Below are positions 7,624-16,274 of a DNA stretch of 25,136 nt, one piece after another (the stretch's first letter is position 1; every line of letters begins with the position of its first letter). The DNA is taken from positions 1 through 25,136 of the forward strand of contig JAISTO010000092.1 in the NCBI GenBank assembly GCA_031272575.1. The letters are read 5' to 3'. The notes beneath the pieces were generated by a model. The model saw nothing but the letters and a program-made list of their open reading frames with translations, was not told the DNA's origin and did not search any database. The stretch comes from Treponema sp. GTDB lineage: Bacteria; Spirochaetota; Spirochaetia; Treponematales; Breznakiellaceae. Made by a program: the position numbers and the translations under genes.

Positions 7624-10501
7624 CGTCGTCCTCCTGTCCGCTGCAAGAAGCTTCCGCTTCCGCGATTGCCGCCTGCTGCTGTTCACCCGCATTGAGGTGG
7701 TACGTTTTCCGGCACACGGTTCTGAACGCGCAGGTGAAACAGGCCTGTAGTTTCGTTCCGGCCGCGTCAAAGTCCAGCGCCGAAACCGCCTCGCCGAACC
7801 GGCCGACAAAAGCGTCGAAGGTGTCGAGTGTGGGCTGGTAAGCGGCGCGGCTATGGTCTTTCTTCTCCGTTACTTTTTGTCTGTCATCAACAACAGTAAT
7901 TAATGTGTAGTTGTTGATGCCAAGATAGTACGCGCCGGAAACCCGCGCCGGTGCATTGCTCGTTTCAAACAAGCGAACGTACATCGGTATCTGGAAATCG
8001 GCGATAACCCCGTCCTCATTCACGCTGGCCTTTGCCCTGCTGTAACGGCCGGCGCTCGATTTGTAATCGAGCACCACACACTCGCTGCCCGCGGCAGAGG
8101 CCCTGTCTATCACGCCATGCACGAGCAGGTTGTCCCGCATAAAGTGTAATTCTTTTTCAAGGTACTGTACGCTGAAACCGTCGAAGCGATCAGCCTCGGC
8201 CCGCAGGACACCCGTCAGTTTTTTGGTGACGAAAGCGGTCAGCGAGGCGCGGAGCGGCGCGGCGAGCGGGCCCTTGAACGGCGGCCGCGTCTGCATCGCC
8301 GCGGTAACACACCCGGCAAGCCACTCCTCGTAGAGCGGCAGTTTGTGCGCCGCGAAGGGGCCGTCTTTCTGGATGCGCGCAAAGAGCAGGCGCAGCGCTT
8401 CGTGATAACACACCCCCAGGCTTTGCGGGTCATGGAGTGCGGCGCTGGTGTCGTACTCGTCTATGCCGAAAATCTGCTGGAAAAGCCATTTGAGACGGCA
8501 CTCGAAAAATACGTTTAAGTCCCCGGTGGCGGACACTTTTAACAGGCCGGGGTGACTCTCGTCGTTTCGCCGGCGCTCGTTTATCTTCCGCGTGAGGCTG
8601 TCCGCCGCCGGCGAGAGCGCCTTCCACCCGGCCCCGAAGAGCGCAAAGGCCGCGTCGTCCGGCGCCCGCAAAAGCGCGGCCCAGTGTTCAAAGCCCTGTT
8701 TCTGCGCGGGGTACAGAAAGGCCGGAAAAGCGGCCGCGTCCTTTTGCCACCAGGCCCGCTCCGGCGCGAAGGCGTCGTGCGGGGCGGCCGCATCGCCTGC
8801 CCCGCTCGTGTCATTTTCCGCAAAGTAACTGTGCGGCACCCCCCAGCCGGAAACGCCCTGTCTGGCGGCGCTGAACAGCACCTCGCTGCCCTCGATGCCG
8901 GCGCCCTCTTCGTAGAGCCGGAAGTACCACTCCGTCATGTCGCGATCCTCGATGCCGAGCGCTTCCCGTGTGTGCAGGCGCAGGAAGGGGCAGCGCTTGC
9001 GGGTGACCTGCGCGTCACCCTCCCGCGTGTTCAGCACGAGGTGCAGGGCAAAGGGCGCGGCCGCGGCGTTTTCATACTCGTAAACGCTGACGCCTGTTTT
9101 CTCGGGCTGCGGTACGTAGCGGCGCTTCCTGAGTACGTCGAGAAAGAAGGCGAAGGGATGTTCCGGCGCCAGATCGGGGTAGGCCGTCTCCAGCGCCGCG
9201 AGTTCGGAGAGTTCGTCGATGCAGCGGGCAAGGATATTGTTGTCAGCCTCGGAGCACCGGTCTACCGCAAGGAAGCCGTCACGAAACTTGAAGTACGCCG
9301 CGCGCAGGTCGGCAAAACGTTTCGCTCGGGCCATGCCGCGCACGGCAATGCGGAGGCTCACGTAGTATTTGCGCAGCGTTTCGCACTGTGCCTTTCGCCA
9401 GTCCTCGGTTTCCTGCACAGATGCCAGCGCGAACGCCTCCTCCCACGCGTCATGCAGTTTCCCGCCCTCGCGCCAGGCGCAGACGCAGTTGTACCGTACG
9501 CCGAACTCGATTAAGCGCATATTTCGCCGGGGGTTGTCCCAGGGTATCGACCTGCAGAGCAGCAGGTTTTTCATGTCTGAAAAAGAAAAGTTGTTTCCCG
9601 CGCATTCGCCGATCATATTGAAAAGACAGCCGGGGCCCTGGCCGGCAAGCGGCCTGCCGGAGCGCCGGCGGAAGGGTATGTCGTAGAGGCGCAGTTCGCG
9701 GGCAAGGTACGGAAAATACTCGTCGAGCGAGCAGACGCTTAGCGCCATATCCGTCCACGGTACGCCGCGCTCGTGCGCCTGCCGCAGTTGCAGCGCGGCC
9801 GCGCGCAATTCCTGCGCGTAGTGTTGGTACACACGGATGGGCGGCGGGATCGGCGGCGCTCCGGGCAGGTTGACGCAATGGATGTTTTTCGCCGTGTTGA
9901 GCAGCGCCTCGTACTCCTCGAAGTCCGCAAAGGTCTGGGGGAAAAACACATAGTACTCGCGTTCCGTGCCGGCGCTTTCGCTCTGGTGTGCCCAGGCCGG
10001 CTCAAAAAGGCCGTGCTCGTCGAGAAAGGCGCTGTACAGATGCTCCAGCGCGCCGATGTCCCCGGTTTCGTCAGGGGCCGCCGCCTCCCCCGCTTTGCGC
10101 AGCATCTCCCGCAGCAGTTTGAGGCCGGGCAGCATGGCGGCGATTTCAGCGGCGTAGGCCCTGCCCAGTTCGGGGTATGCGGAGGGAATAAGACAGCGGA
10201 AGGGGAGGCCGGCGGTTTCCACACCTGTGTGTGTTGCCGCCGCGTGGTTCCGCCGCGCAAGGTCCTCGGCAAAGAGTTTCCGCAGCAGGGGCGTGACGCA
10301 GCGGCGCGTATCCCGCGCGGGGTCCCTGGCGACCGTCTCCTTGAACGTATCCCACGCGAGAAAGCGCCCCCCCGCCACGGAACGCAGCCCGCCAAGCGGC
10401 AGTACGGCAAGCCGCCACCGCTGGGCCGCCGCCTCCGATGGAAACACGAAAGAGACGCGGCGCTTGTGTATTTCCCGCTTCAGAATATCGGCGATAATCA
10501 T
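7616..10501 (-). CDS. addB: AddB-type PD-(D/E)XK nuclease subunit
   Basis: 961 aa. B subunit of the AddAB helicase-nuclease. The C-terminal nuclease shows GVIDRASA, then VVLDYKSS, with D812 and K814. Four cysteines have the spacing of the AddB iron-sulfur staple: C668 (FFECRLKW) and C921, C924 and C930 (CFTCAFRTVC). The N-terminal part is a helicase-like fold without a clear Walker A motif, as in AddB of the alphaproteobacterial style. Order addB-addA with 8-bp overlap supports the assignment. ATG at 10501 is chosen because TATAAT ends 6 nt before it; the alternative GTG at 10516 would put the -10 box inside the coding region. There is no Shine-Dalgarno sequence. It is divergent from tyrS, 79 bp apart. 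Confidence 0.85.
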   Translation of the reverse strand: MIIADILKREIHKRRVSFVFPSEAAAQRWRLAVLPLGGLRSVAGGRFLAWDTFKETVARDPARDTRRCVTPLLRKLFAEDLARRNHAAATHTGVETAGLPFRCLIPSAYPELGRAYAAEIAAMLPGLKLLREMLRKAGEAAAPDETGDIGALEHLYSAFLDEHGLFEPAWAHQSESAGTEREYYVFFPQTFADFEEYEALLNTAKNIHCVNLPGAPPIPPPIRVYQHYAQELRAAALQLRQAHERGVPWTDMALSVCSLDEYFPYLARELRLYDIPFRRRSGRPLAGQGPGCLFNMIGECAGNNFSFSDMKNLLLCRSIPWDNPRRNMRLIEFGVRYNCVCAWREGGKLHDAWEEAFALASVQETEDWRKAQCETLRKYYVSLRIAVRGMARAKRFADLRAAYFKFRDGFLAVDRCSEADNNILARCIDELSELAALETAYPDLAPEHPFAFFLDVLRKRRYVPQPEKTGVSVYEYENAAAAPFALHLVLNTREGDAQVTRKRCPFLRLHTREALGIEDRDMTEWYFRLYEEGAGIEGSEVLFSAARQGVSGWGVPHSYFAENDTSGAGDAAAPHDAFAPERAWWQKDAAAFPAFLYPAQKQGFEHWAALLRAPDDAAFALFGAGWKALSPAADSLTRKINERRRNDESHPGLLKVSATGDLNVFFECRLKWLFQQIFGIDEYDTSAALHDPQSLGVCYHEALRLLFARIQKDGPFAAHKLPLYEEWLAGCVTAAMQTRPPFKGPLAAPLRASLTAFVTKKLTGVLRAEADRFDGFSVQYLEKELHFMRDNLLVHGVIDRASAAGSECVVLDYKSSAGRYSRAKASVNEDGVIADFQIPMYVRLFETSNAPARVSGAYYLGINNYTLITVVDDRQKVTEKKDHSRAAYQPTLDTFDAFVGRFGEAVSALDFDAAGTKLQACFTCAFRTVCRKTYHLNAGEQQQAAIAEAEASCSGQEDDDD

Positions 10502-10507
10502 ACGGGT

Positions 10508-10513
10508 ATTATA
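10508..10513 (-). promoter_or_regulatory. -10 box of addB, predicted leaderless
   Basis: TATAAT on the minus strand (10513-10508), six nucleotides (ACCCGT) before ATG at 10501. No good -35 box is seen at the usual distance, so this promoter may be weaker than others in the window. The spacing matches the leaderless pattern of tyrS, gyrB, coaD and purM. Confidence 0.6.
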
Positions 10514-10544
10514 CACGATAATAGGATTTATTTTACCACTACCC

Positions 10545-10574
10545 TTGCCTCTCTCCTGCCCTCTCCGCTATACT
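10545..10574 (+). promoter_or_regulatory. Promoter of tyrS, predicted leaderless
   Basis: TTGCCT (10545-10550), an 18-nt spacer and TATACT (10569-10574), then CACCCT and ATG at 10581. No Shine-Dalgarno sequence. I see no room for a T-box leader, the usual control of tyrS in Firmicutes. Confidence 0.75.
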
Positions 10575-10580
10575 CACCCT

Positions 10581-11819
10581 ATGAATCACGCGCTCGAAAC
10601 GCTCAAAACAAGGGGCTTTCTTTCCCAGTGCACGGACGCTGAGGGGCTCTCCCGCCTGATGGACGAGGGGCCGGTCACCTTTTACGTGGGCTGCGACCCC
10701 ACGGGCAGGAGCCTGCACATAGGCCACATGGTGCCGTTCTTCGCGTTCCGGCATTTACGGGAGGCCGGGCACCGCGGCATAGCCCTTATCGGCGAGGGGA
10801 CTTCCCGCATCGGGGACCCTTCCGGCAAAACGGAGACGCGCCGTATGCTCAGTTACGACGAACTGGCCCGCAACGCCGCCTCCATCACGGCCCAACTGGA
10901 TCGCTTTATCGGCTTCGGCGGCGGCGCGGAAACGGCGAACAACAAGGACTGGCTCGCTGACCTCAACTATATCGATTTTCTGCGCGATATCGGAAGCCAT
11001 TTTTCGGTCAACCGTATGCTCAGTTTCGAGGCCTACAAGAAACGCCTCGAGACCGGGCTTTCGTTTATCGAGTTCAACTATCAACTGCTGCAAAGTTACG
11101 ACTTTCTGCAACTGTACCGCCGCGCCGGCTGCACTCTGCAGATAGGCGGGGACGACCAGTGGGGCAACATCACGGCAGGCGCGGACCTTATACGCCGCCT
11201 CGAGGGGGCCGAGGTCTACGGGCTTACCTTCCCGCTTGTCACCACGGCGGACGGCAAAAAGATGGGCAAAACCGAAAAGGGCGCGCTCTTCCTCGACCCC
11301 GCGCTCACGAGCCCTTACGACTTTTTTCAATACTGGCGCAACGTGCAGGACACTGACACGCGGCGCTTCCTGCTGCTCTTCACCTTTCTTTCGGTGGAGA
11401 CAATTGACGCCCTTTGCGCGCCCGGAGCCAACCCCAACGCGGCGAAGGAGCGCCTCGCGTACGAGATCACCGCGCTCATTCACGGGAAGGCCGAGGCGGA
11501 CAAGGCGCTCGCGGGCGCGAAGGCGGCGTTCGGCGGCGGCGCTGATGCGGGCGCCATGCCCGGTGTGCGGATCGCCCGCGCGCGCCTCGACGCGGGGGTG
11601 TCCGCCGTCGACCTCTTCTGCGAGGCGGGGATCTGCCCCTCGAAGAGCGAGGCGCGCAGGCTCATCGAGCAGGGGGGGGCCTTCATTGCCTCAGCCGGCG
11701 GCCCCCTCGCCCCGCTCGACGCGGTCAACGCGCTCGTTACCAGCGCTGCCCTCGACGCGGAGGGGGCGCTCGTCCTCCGCGCCGGCAAGAAGCGCTACTG
11801 CCGTGTGGAGGCAGTCTGA
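10581..11819 (+). CDS. tyrS: Tyrosyl-tRNA synthetase
   Basis: 412 aa, normal for bacterial TyrRS. It charges tRNA-Tyr with tyrosine in two steps through tyrosyl-adenylate. The class I signatures are HIGH at residues 46-49 (SLHIGHM) and KMGKT at 227-231 (the KMSKS loop). YVGCDPTG, QLLQSYDF and IGGDDQWGNI are typical TyrRS segments. The last roughly 65 residues form the S4-like RNA-binding domain (VDLFCEAGICPSKSEARRLI). The ATG is set by the promoter six nt upstream; a longer frame from 10227 overlaps addB and is not plausible. A run of eight G lies at 11672-11679 in the S4 domain. The stop is 7 bp from the end of the convergent ACT gene. Confidence 0.97.
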   Translation: MNHALETLKTRGFLSQCTDAEGLSRLMDEGPVTFYVGCDPTGRSLHIGHMVPFFAFRHLREAGHRGIALIGEGTSRIGDPSGKTETRRMLSYDELARNAASITAQLDRFIGFGGGAETANNKDWLADLNYIDFLRDIGSHFSVNRMLSFEAYKKRLETGLSFIEFNYQLLQSYDFLQLYRRAGCTLQIGGDDQWGNITAGADLIRRLEGAEVYGLTFPLVTTADGKKMGKTEKGALFLDPALTSPYDFFQYWRNVQDTDTRRFLLLFTFLSVETIDALCAPGANPNAAKERLAYEITALIHGKAEADKALAGAKAAFGGGADAGAMPGVRIARARLDAGVSAVDLFCEAGICPSKSEARRLIEQGGAFIASAGGPLAPLDAVNALVTSAALDAEGALVLRAGKKRYCRVEAV

Positions 11820-11826
11820 CAGGCCG

Positions 11827-12243
11827 CTAGAACGACTCCACGACCGCCAGTTTATGCTCTTTTATGAGCGCGAGACCCTTTTCGTGATCGGCCAACTTGA
11901 AGATGACCACCGCCTTGCCCACCTGCCCTTCGAGTGACGCGTAGAGGTACTCGATGTTGACGCCCGTCTGCTGGAAGAGTTCCATTATTCGGGCGAGGCT
12001 GCCGGGGGAGTCGTCCAGTTCGACCGCGGCCACGTCGGTAAGGCGGGTAGTGTAGCCCGCCTCGCTCAAAGCCGCGGCCGCCCTGGCGCTGTCGTTCGCG
12101 ATAAGGCGCAGTATGCCGAAGTCCGCGGTGTCCGCGATGCTGATCGCCCGCAGGTTCACCCCCGCCTTCGCGAGTACCCGCGTGACATCCGCGAGCCTGC
12201 CCGCGTTATTTTCCAAAAACACGGAAATTTGTTTGATAGCCAT
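11827..12243 (-). CDS. Tandem ACT-domain protein
   Basis: 138 aa, consisting of two ACT domains: residues 1-67 (MAIKQISVFLENNAGRLADV) and about 69-138 (AAVELDDSPGSLARIMELF). The GRL and GSL turns after a beta strand are the usual ligand-binding elbows. ACT domains bind amino acids and act as regulators; small stand-alone tandem-ACT proteins are often encoded beside phenylacetate-CoA ligase homologues, as here. It may sense the amino acid from which the aryl acid derives; that is inference. AAGGAG overlaps the paaK stop and lies 6 nt before the ATG, with a 10-bp gap between the genes, so this is the second gene of a paaK operon. Confidence 0.9.
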   Translation of the reverse strand: MAIKQISVFLENNAGRLADVTRVLAKAGVNLRAISIADTADFGILRLIANDSARAAAALSEAGYTTRLTDVAAVELDDSPGSLARIMELFQQTGVNIEYLYASLEGQVGKAVVIFKLADHEKGLALIKEHKLAVVESF

Positions 12244-12253
12244 AGCCGTCTCC

Positions 12254-13555
12254 TTAAATTTTGCGGTTGTCGATGACCCGCTTTGCCTTGCCGATAGAGC
12301 GCTCTATCGACTTGGGCTCGACCAGTTTCACCTTGATGCCGATCTGCAGTTTGCTCTTCATGACGTTTTCAATGCGCGCGCGGAGCGCCTCGAGGCCGCG
12401 GGTCTCGTCGCTGAAGAACTCCTTCTTGACTTCGACCTGCAGTTCCACATCGTCGAGGTGACTTTCGCCCCGGTTCACGATGATGAGGTACTGCGGCTCC
12501 GTGCCCTCGATTTCGAAGAGCGCCTGCTCGATCTGGCTGGGGAACACGTTGACCCCCCGGATGATCAGCATATCGTCGGTGCGGCCGAAGAGCCGGTGGT
12601 GACGCACCGTGGTGCGGCCGCAGGCGCAGGGCTCCCGTATGAGGAACGTGATGTCCCGCGTACGGTAGCGGATGAGGGGGGTGCCCTCTTTGGTGAGCGT
12701 GGTGAAGACCATCTCGCCCTTTTCGCCGTCCGGCAGCGTCTTGCCTGTGGCCGGATCGATGATTTCGGGGTAGAAGAGGTCCTCGTTGACGTGCAGCCCG
12801 TTCTGCGCCTCGCACTCGAAGGACACGCCCGGGCCCGTGATCTCGGTGAGACCGTAGATGTCATAGGCTTTCATCCCGTAGCGGCTTTCGATTTCCTTGC
12901 GCATATTTTCGCTCCAGGGCTCCGCGCCGAAGCAGCCCTTGCTTATGGGGAGTTTGCGCAGGTCTATGCCCGCCTCCGCCGCCTCCTCTGCCATGTAGAG
13001 GGCATACGAGGGGGTGCAGGTGAGCATGGTGCTGCCGAAGTCCTGCATGATCATGAGTTGCCGGGCCGTGTTGCCGCTCGACATGGGGAGCACCTCGGCC
13101 CCGATGTTGAGCGCGCCGTAGTGGGCGCCCGGCCCGCCGGTAAAGAGGCCGTAGCCGTAGCAGTTCTGCACGATGTCATCCTTGGTGCAGCCGGCCGCCG
13201 CCATAGTGCGCGACATGGCCTCCCGCCAGATGTTGATGTCATGCATCGTGTACTCGTCGACCACGGGTTTGCCGGTCGTACCGCTCGACATATGCACCTC
13301 GACGATGCGGTCGGGCGGGCAGGCGCGGAGGCCGTGCGGGTAGAGTTCCCGCAGGTCATCCTTGCTCGTAAAGGGCAGATGCTGGATATCCTCGAGGCGG
13401 TGCAGGTCCCGCGACGTGATACCGAGCGCGTCCAGTTTCTCGCGGTAGAACGGCACATGGCGGTACACGTACTCCACGAGGTTTTTCAGGTTGGCCAGTT
13501 GCAGCTGCCTGCGGGCGCCGGCCTCCATGCATTCGTACTCAGGGTTAAAGATCAT
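12254..13555 (-). CDS. paaK: Phenylacetate-CoA ligase family protein
   Basis: 433 aa, the usual length of PaaK. A cytoplasmic adenylate-forming enzyme that joins an aryl acid such as phenylacetate or indoleacetate to CoA using ATP. Motifs: phosphate loop SSGTTGKP with K96, YGLTEITGPGV (A5), PLIRYRTRDIT, RTDDMLIIRGVNVFPSQIE (A8 and start of the C-terminal lid), and a late lysine in IGKAKRV. CACGRT is the cysteine pair common in this family. No other phenylacetate catabolic genes adjoin it, so a role in peripheral aryl-acid salvage or fermentation is possible. ATG at 13555 is preceded by AAGGA, and TTGACA-17-TATACT lies 28 nt further up. The exact acid is not readable from sequence. Confidence 0.9.
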   Translation of the reverse strand: MIFNPEYECMEAGARRQLQLANLKNLVEYVYRHVPFYREKLDALGITSRDLHRLEDIQHLPFTSKDDLRELYPHGLRACPPDRIVEVHMSSGTTGKPVVDEYTMHDINIWREAMSRTMAAAGCTKDDIVQNCYGYGLFTGGPGAHYGALNIGAEVLPMSSGNTARQLMIMQDFGSTMLTCTPSYALYMAEEAAEAGIDLRKLPISKGCFGAEPWSENMRKEIESRYGMKAYDIYGLTEITGPGVSFECEAQNGLHVNEDLFYPEIIDPATGKTLPDGEKGEMVFTTLTKEGTPLIRYRTRDITFLIREPCACGRTTVRHHRLFGRTDDMLIIRGVNVFPSQIEQALFEIEGTEPQYLIIVNRGESHLDDVELQVEVKKEFFSDETRGLEALRARIENVMKSKLQIGIKVKLVEPKSIERSIGKAKRVIDNRKI

Positions 13556-13583
13556 AGGGGTTCCTTTTGTTTTGATTTTTGTC

Positions 13584-13612
13584 AGTATAGCATGAAACGG
13601 AACGGGTGTCAA
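13584..13612 (-). promoter_or_regulatory. Consensus promoter of the paaK-ACT operon
   Basis: On the minus strand, TTGACA (13612-13607), a 17-nt spacer and TATACT (13589-13584). Unlike most promoters here it leaves a leader of about 22 nt containing AAGGA before ATG 13555. Its -35 box lies 6 bp from that of the divergent GH3 gene. Confidence 0.8.
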
Positions 13613-13618
13613 GGGGCC

Positions 13619-13647
13619 TTGCTTTTTCCCGCAAAAGCGAGTATCAT
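13619..13647 (+). promoter_or_regulatory. Promoter of the GH3 gene, predicted leaderless
   Basis: TTGCTT (13619-13624), 17-nt spacer and TATCAT (13642-13647), followed by TGCACT and ATG at 13654. No Shine-Dalgarno sequence is present. Confidence 0.65.
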
Positions 13648-13653
13648 TGCACT

Positions 13654-15363
13654 ATGGATATGGATAATCACTATTTGAAAAATCTCGTTTCGCGCATGAG
13701 CGTGGAACAAAAAGTGGGCGCGCTGCTCACGCTCGGGTTTTCGGGCACGGTGGTAAAGCCGCATATACGGGCGGCTATCGAAAAGTACCACTGCGGCGGG
13801 CTCAGGCTGACGCCGCACGCGCGCACCTTCGGCAGTTATGTGGACCCGCGCAGCGGCAAGACGGTCGTCGCGCTCAGCGGGGGCGCGGGGCTCAAGAAAG
13901 AGCTGCCCGCGCCGCTGGCAACGGCGCGCGAGTACGCGGCAGTCCTTGCCGGTCTGCAGCGCCTTGCGCGCGCGCGGCCGCTCGGCATTCCCCTGCACTT
14001 CTCGTTCGACCAGGAGGGCGGCACGAGCGCGGACTCGTTCTTCGAGGGGGTGCGCTTCTTCCCGAAGCCCATGGGCATACGGGCCACGGGCGATCCCTAC
14101 CTGGCCTACACGTCGGCGCTGGCCGTGGCCAGGCAGGCGCGCGCGATAGGCTTCAACTGGATTCACTCACCCGTGCTCGATATCAACACGGAGCCGCGGA
14201 ATCCGGAAATCTACACCCGCGCGTACTCCGACCGCGCCGAGGAGGTGGTCGAGTATGCCTCCGCCGCCTGCATGGGGCTGGCGCACGGGAAGCTTATCGC
14301 CACGGGCAAGCATTTCCCGGGCCGCGGCGACTCGCCGGTGGACGCGCACTTCGAAACGCCCGTCATCACGGTTGACAAAGCAACGATGCTGGAACGCGAA
14401 CTCCTCCCCTACCGCCAGTTGATCGAGCGGGAACTGCTGCCGTCAATCATGATCGCGCACAGCATCTTCCCGGCCTTCGACGGCGAGCACATCGCGACCG
14501 TGTCGAAGCCCATCCTCACCGGTCTGCTCCGCGAAACGCTGGGCTACGAGGGGGTCATCACCACCGACAGCATGACGATGGGCGCGCTCGCGACCCGCTA
14601 CGGCGTCCCCAACGCCTGCGCGCTCGCGGTCGAGGCCGGCGCCGATCTCGTCTTAATGAAGGCGGAAAACAATCTCGTGGGGGAGACGTTTGACGCGATC
14701 ATGGGTTTTGTGAAAAACGGCAAAATCCCGGAAAAAGAATTGGACGCGAAGGTCTACCGCGTACTCAACGCAAAGTATAACGTCGGCCTTTTCACCGATT
14801 TCAGACGCGAGGATCCGGAAAAGGTTATGAAGAGCCGCGGCATAGTGGGGCTTTCAAAAAGCATCGCGCGGCGCTCGGTCGGCATTCTGCGGGGGAAAAA
14901 CATTCCGCTCGGCGGCACCGAAAAAATCCTCGTGGTCGAGCAGATCAACAAGTGCCCGAACACCCTCTCGTGGCACTCGGGCATCTTCTACGAGCAGTGC
15001 CTCCGTCACGCGCCCTGCGCCGAGTATCTCGAGACCGAGTACACGTTCGACGAAAGTGACAAACAGCGCGTCGAGGCGGCCGCGGAAGGCTTCAATGTCA
15101 TCATTATCACCAATTTCTACATTCGCGGTAAATTGTCCAATACCGCATTTTTGGATGATTTCTGCGCGAAGTGCCAGAAGGCCGGCAAAAAAGTGATCAT
15201 CGTGACGAACACGCCCTACCCGCTCAGTGTGCCCGCGGCCGCACAGGATGTCCTTATCACCTACGCGACCTCGCCGGACAACATCGAGGCCGCGGCGAAG
15301 GCGCTCTTCGGCGCGGCGCATCCCGAGGCGTTCTACCCCATCGCATGGCGGGAGGAGGCATGA
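13654..15363 (+). CDS. GH3 family beta-N-acetylhexosaminidase-like protein
   Basis: 569 aa. The N-terminal GH3 barrel (about 1-350) carries the NagZ-type motif KHFPGRGDSPVDAH, whose D230-x-H232 pair is the acid/base dyad of N-acetylglucosaminidases, and the nucleophile D305 in TTDSMTMGAL. The last 180 or so residues form a C-terminal GH3 domain, as in the longer Bacillus NagZ, while E. coli NagZ lacks it. It probably releases beta-linked N-acetylglucosamine from cell-wall fragments or chitin oligomers; some relatives are phosphorylases. There is no signal peptide, so it should be cytoplasmic, fitting cell-wall recycling. ATG 13654 is six nt from a -10 box. Its stop overlaps the start of the HAD gene (ATGA), which couples the two. 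Confidence 0.85.
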   Translation: MDMDNHYLKNLVSRMSVEQKVGALLTLGFSGTVVKPHIRAAIEKYHCGGLRLTPHARTFGSYVDPRSGKTVVALSGGAGLKKELPAPLATAREYAAVLAGLQRLARARPLGIPLHFSFDQEGGTSADSFFEGVRFFPKPMGIRATGDPYLAYTSALAVARQARAIGFNWIHSPVLDINTEPRNPEIYTRAYSDRAEEVVEYASAACMGLAHGKLIATGKHFPGRGDSPVDAHFETPVITVDKATMLERELLPYRQLIERELLPSIMIAHSIFPAFDGEHIATVSKPILTGLLRETLGYEGVITTDSMTMGALATRYGVPNACALAVEAGADLVLMKAENNLVGETFDAIMGFVKNGKIPEKELDAKVYRVLNAKYNVGLFTDFRREDPEKVMKSRGIVGLSKSIARRSVGILRGKNIPLGGTEKILVVEQINKCPNTLSWHSGIFYEQCLRHAPCAEYLETEYTFDESDKQRVEAAAEGFNVIIITNFYIRGKLSNTAFLDDFCAKCQKAGKKVIIVTNTPYPLSVPAAAQDVLITYATSPDNIEAAAKALFGAAHPEAFYPIAWREEA

Positions 15364-16244
15364 GCCCCGCCGAAACCCTTGCGGCCTTCACGCCCGCGAA
15401 GCCGTTTTTCGTCGGCATCGACTCGGACGGCACCGCCTTCGACTCGATGAGCATAAAGCACATCGACGCGTTTCTGCCCGCGGTCTTTTCGGTGTGGGAC
15501 TTTGGCTCGGACGCGGCGCGCGAGCGCTTTGTCACCCTGTGGGAACACATCAACCTCTACTCGAAACACCGCGGCATAAACCGCTTCCCCGGCCTCTGCA
15601 TGGCGTTCGAGGAGTATGCGGCAGGGGGGGGGCACATCGCAAGCCGCGCCCAGGCGGGGGCCAGCGCGGCTGTGGACAGCGCGCCGCTCAAAGCCTTCAT
15701 CGAGGGGAGCGCCGTCCTTTCCAACGCCGCGCTCGAGGCCTGGCTCCAGGCACATCCATCACCCTTTCTGGATGACGTGTACCGCTGGAGCCGCGAGGCG
15801 GACCGGCTCTTCGCGAAGTACACGGAGGGCCTTATGCCCTTCAAGGGGGTGGCCCCCGCGCTTCAGGCCCTGGCCGCGAGCGCCGACATCATGGTGATCT
15901 CGTCCGCGTCCGGCAAGGGCCTCGTGAAGGACTGGTCGTTCTCCGGCCTCGACCAGTACCTCGCGCTCACCGCGGGGCAGGAGGCCGGGAACAAGACGAC
16001 CCAGCTGCGCCTCGCCGCCTCGGGGAAGTACCCCAGCGAAAAAATCCTCATGATAGGGGACGCGCCCGGGGATCTGGACGCGGCCCGCGGGGTCGACGCG
16101 TCCTTCTTCCCGATTATGCCCGGCGCGGAGGAGGCCTCGTGGGAACGCCTCCGCGCCGAGGCGCTTCCGCGCTTCTTCGCCGGCACCTTCCGCGGCGCCT
16201 ACGAGGACTCGCTCCTGGCCGCCTTCAATGCCGCGCTCAGGTAG
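15360..16244 (+). CDS. HAD-superfamily hydrolase
   Basis: 294 aa. Haloacid dehalogenase-type phosphatase: motif I DSDGTAFDS with D21 and D23, motif II ISSASG, and motif IV GDAPGD. A cap of about 140 residues between motif I and motif II makes it larger than simple phosphoglycolate phosphatases. It probably removes phosphate from a small metabolite; given the coupled GH3 gene, a sugar phosphate from cell-wall recycling is a reasonable guess. GGAGGAGG ends 1 nt before the ATG, and the ATG overlaps the GH3 stop. A run of nine G at 15624-15632 lies in the cap. It ends 27 bp from the gyrB stop. Confidence 0.8.
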   Translation: MSPAETLAAFTPAKPFFVGIDSDGTAFDSMSIKHIDAFLPAVFSVWDFGSDAARERFVTLWEHINLYSKHRGINRFPGLCMAFEEYAAGGGHIASRAQAGASAAVDSAPLKAFIEGSAVLSNAALEAWLQAHPSPFLDDVYRWSREADRLFAKYTEGLMPFKGVAPALQALAASADIMVISSASGKGLVKDWSFSGLDQYLALTAGQEAGNKTTQLRLAASGKYPSEKILMIGDAPGDLDAARGVDASFFPIMPGAEEASWERLRAEALPRFFAGTFRGAYEDSLLAAFNAALR

Positions 16245-16274
16245 GGGGGGCACGAAAGATGCCATCCTCCCCTA
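16242..16274. terminator. Hairpin between convergent HAD and gyrB genes
   Basis: TAGGGGGGG (16242-16250) pairs with CCTCCCCTA (16266-16274) over nine positions with one G-T pair, around a 15-nt loop. It includes both stop codons. There is no T-run, so it may act as a two-way, factor-aided terminator. Confidence 0.4.

Noticed and set aside
10502..10580. T-box or other riboswitch before tyrS
   Set aside because: The promoter places the start of transcription at the ATG, leaving no leader, and no T-box sequence is seen.
12113..13678. 521-codon open frame on the plus strand
   Set aside because: It mirrors paaK and the ACT gene, both of which have clear motifs and ribosome binding sites; the plus frame has none.
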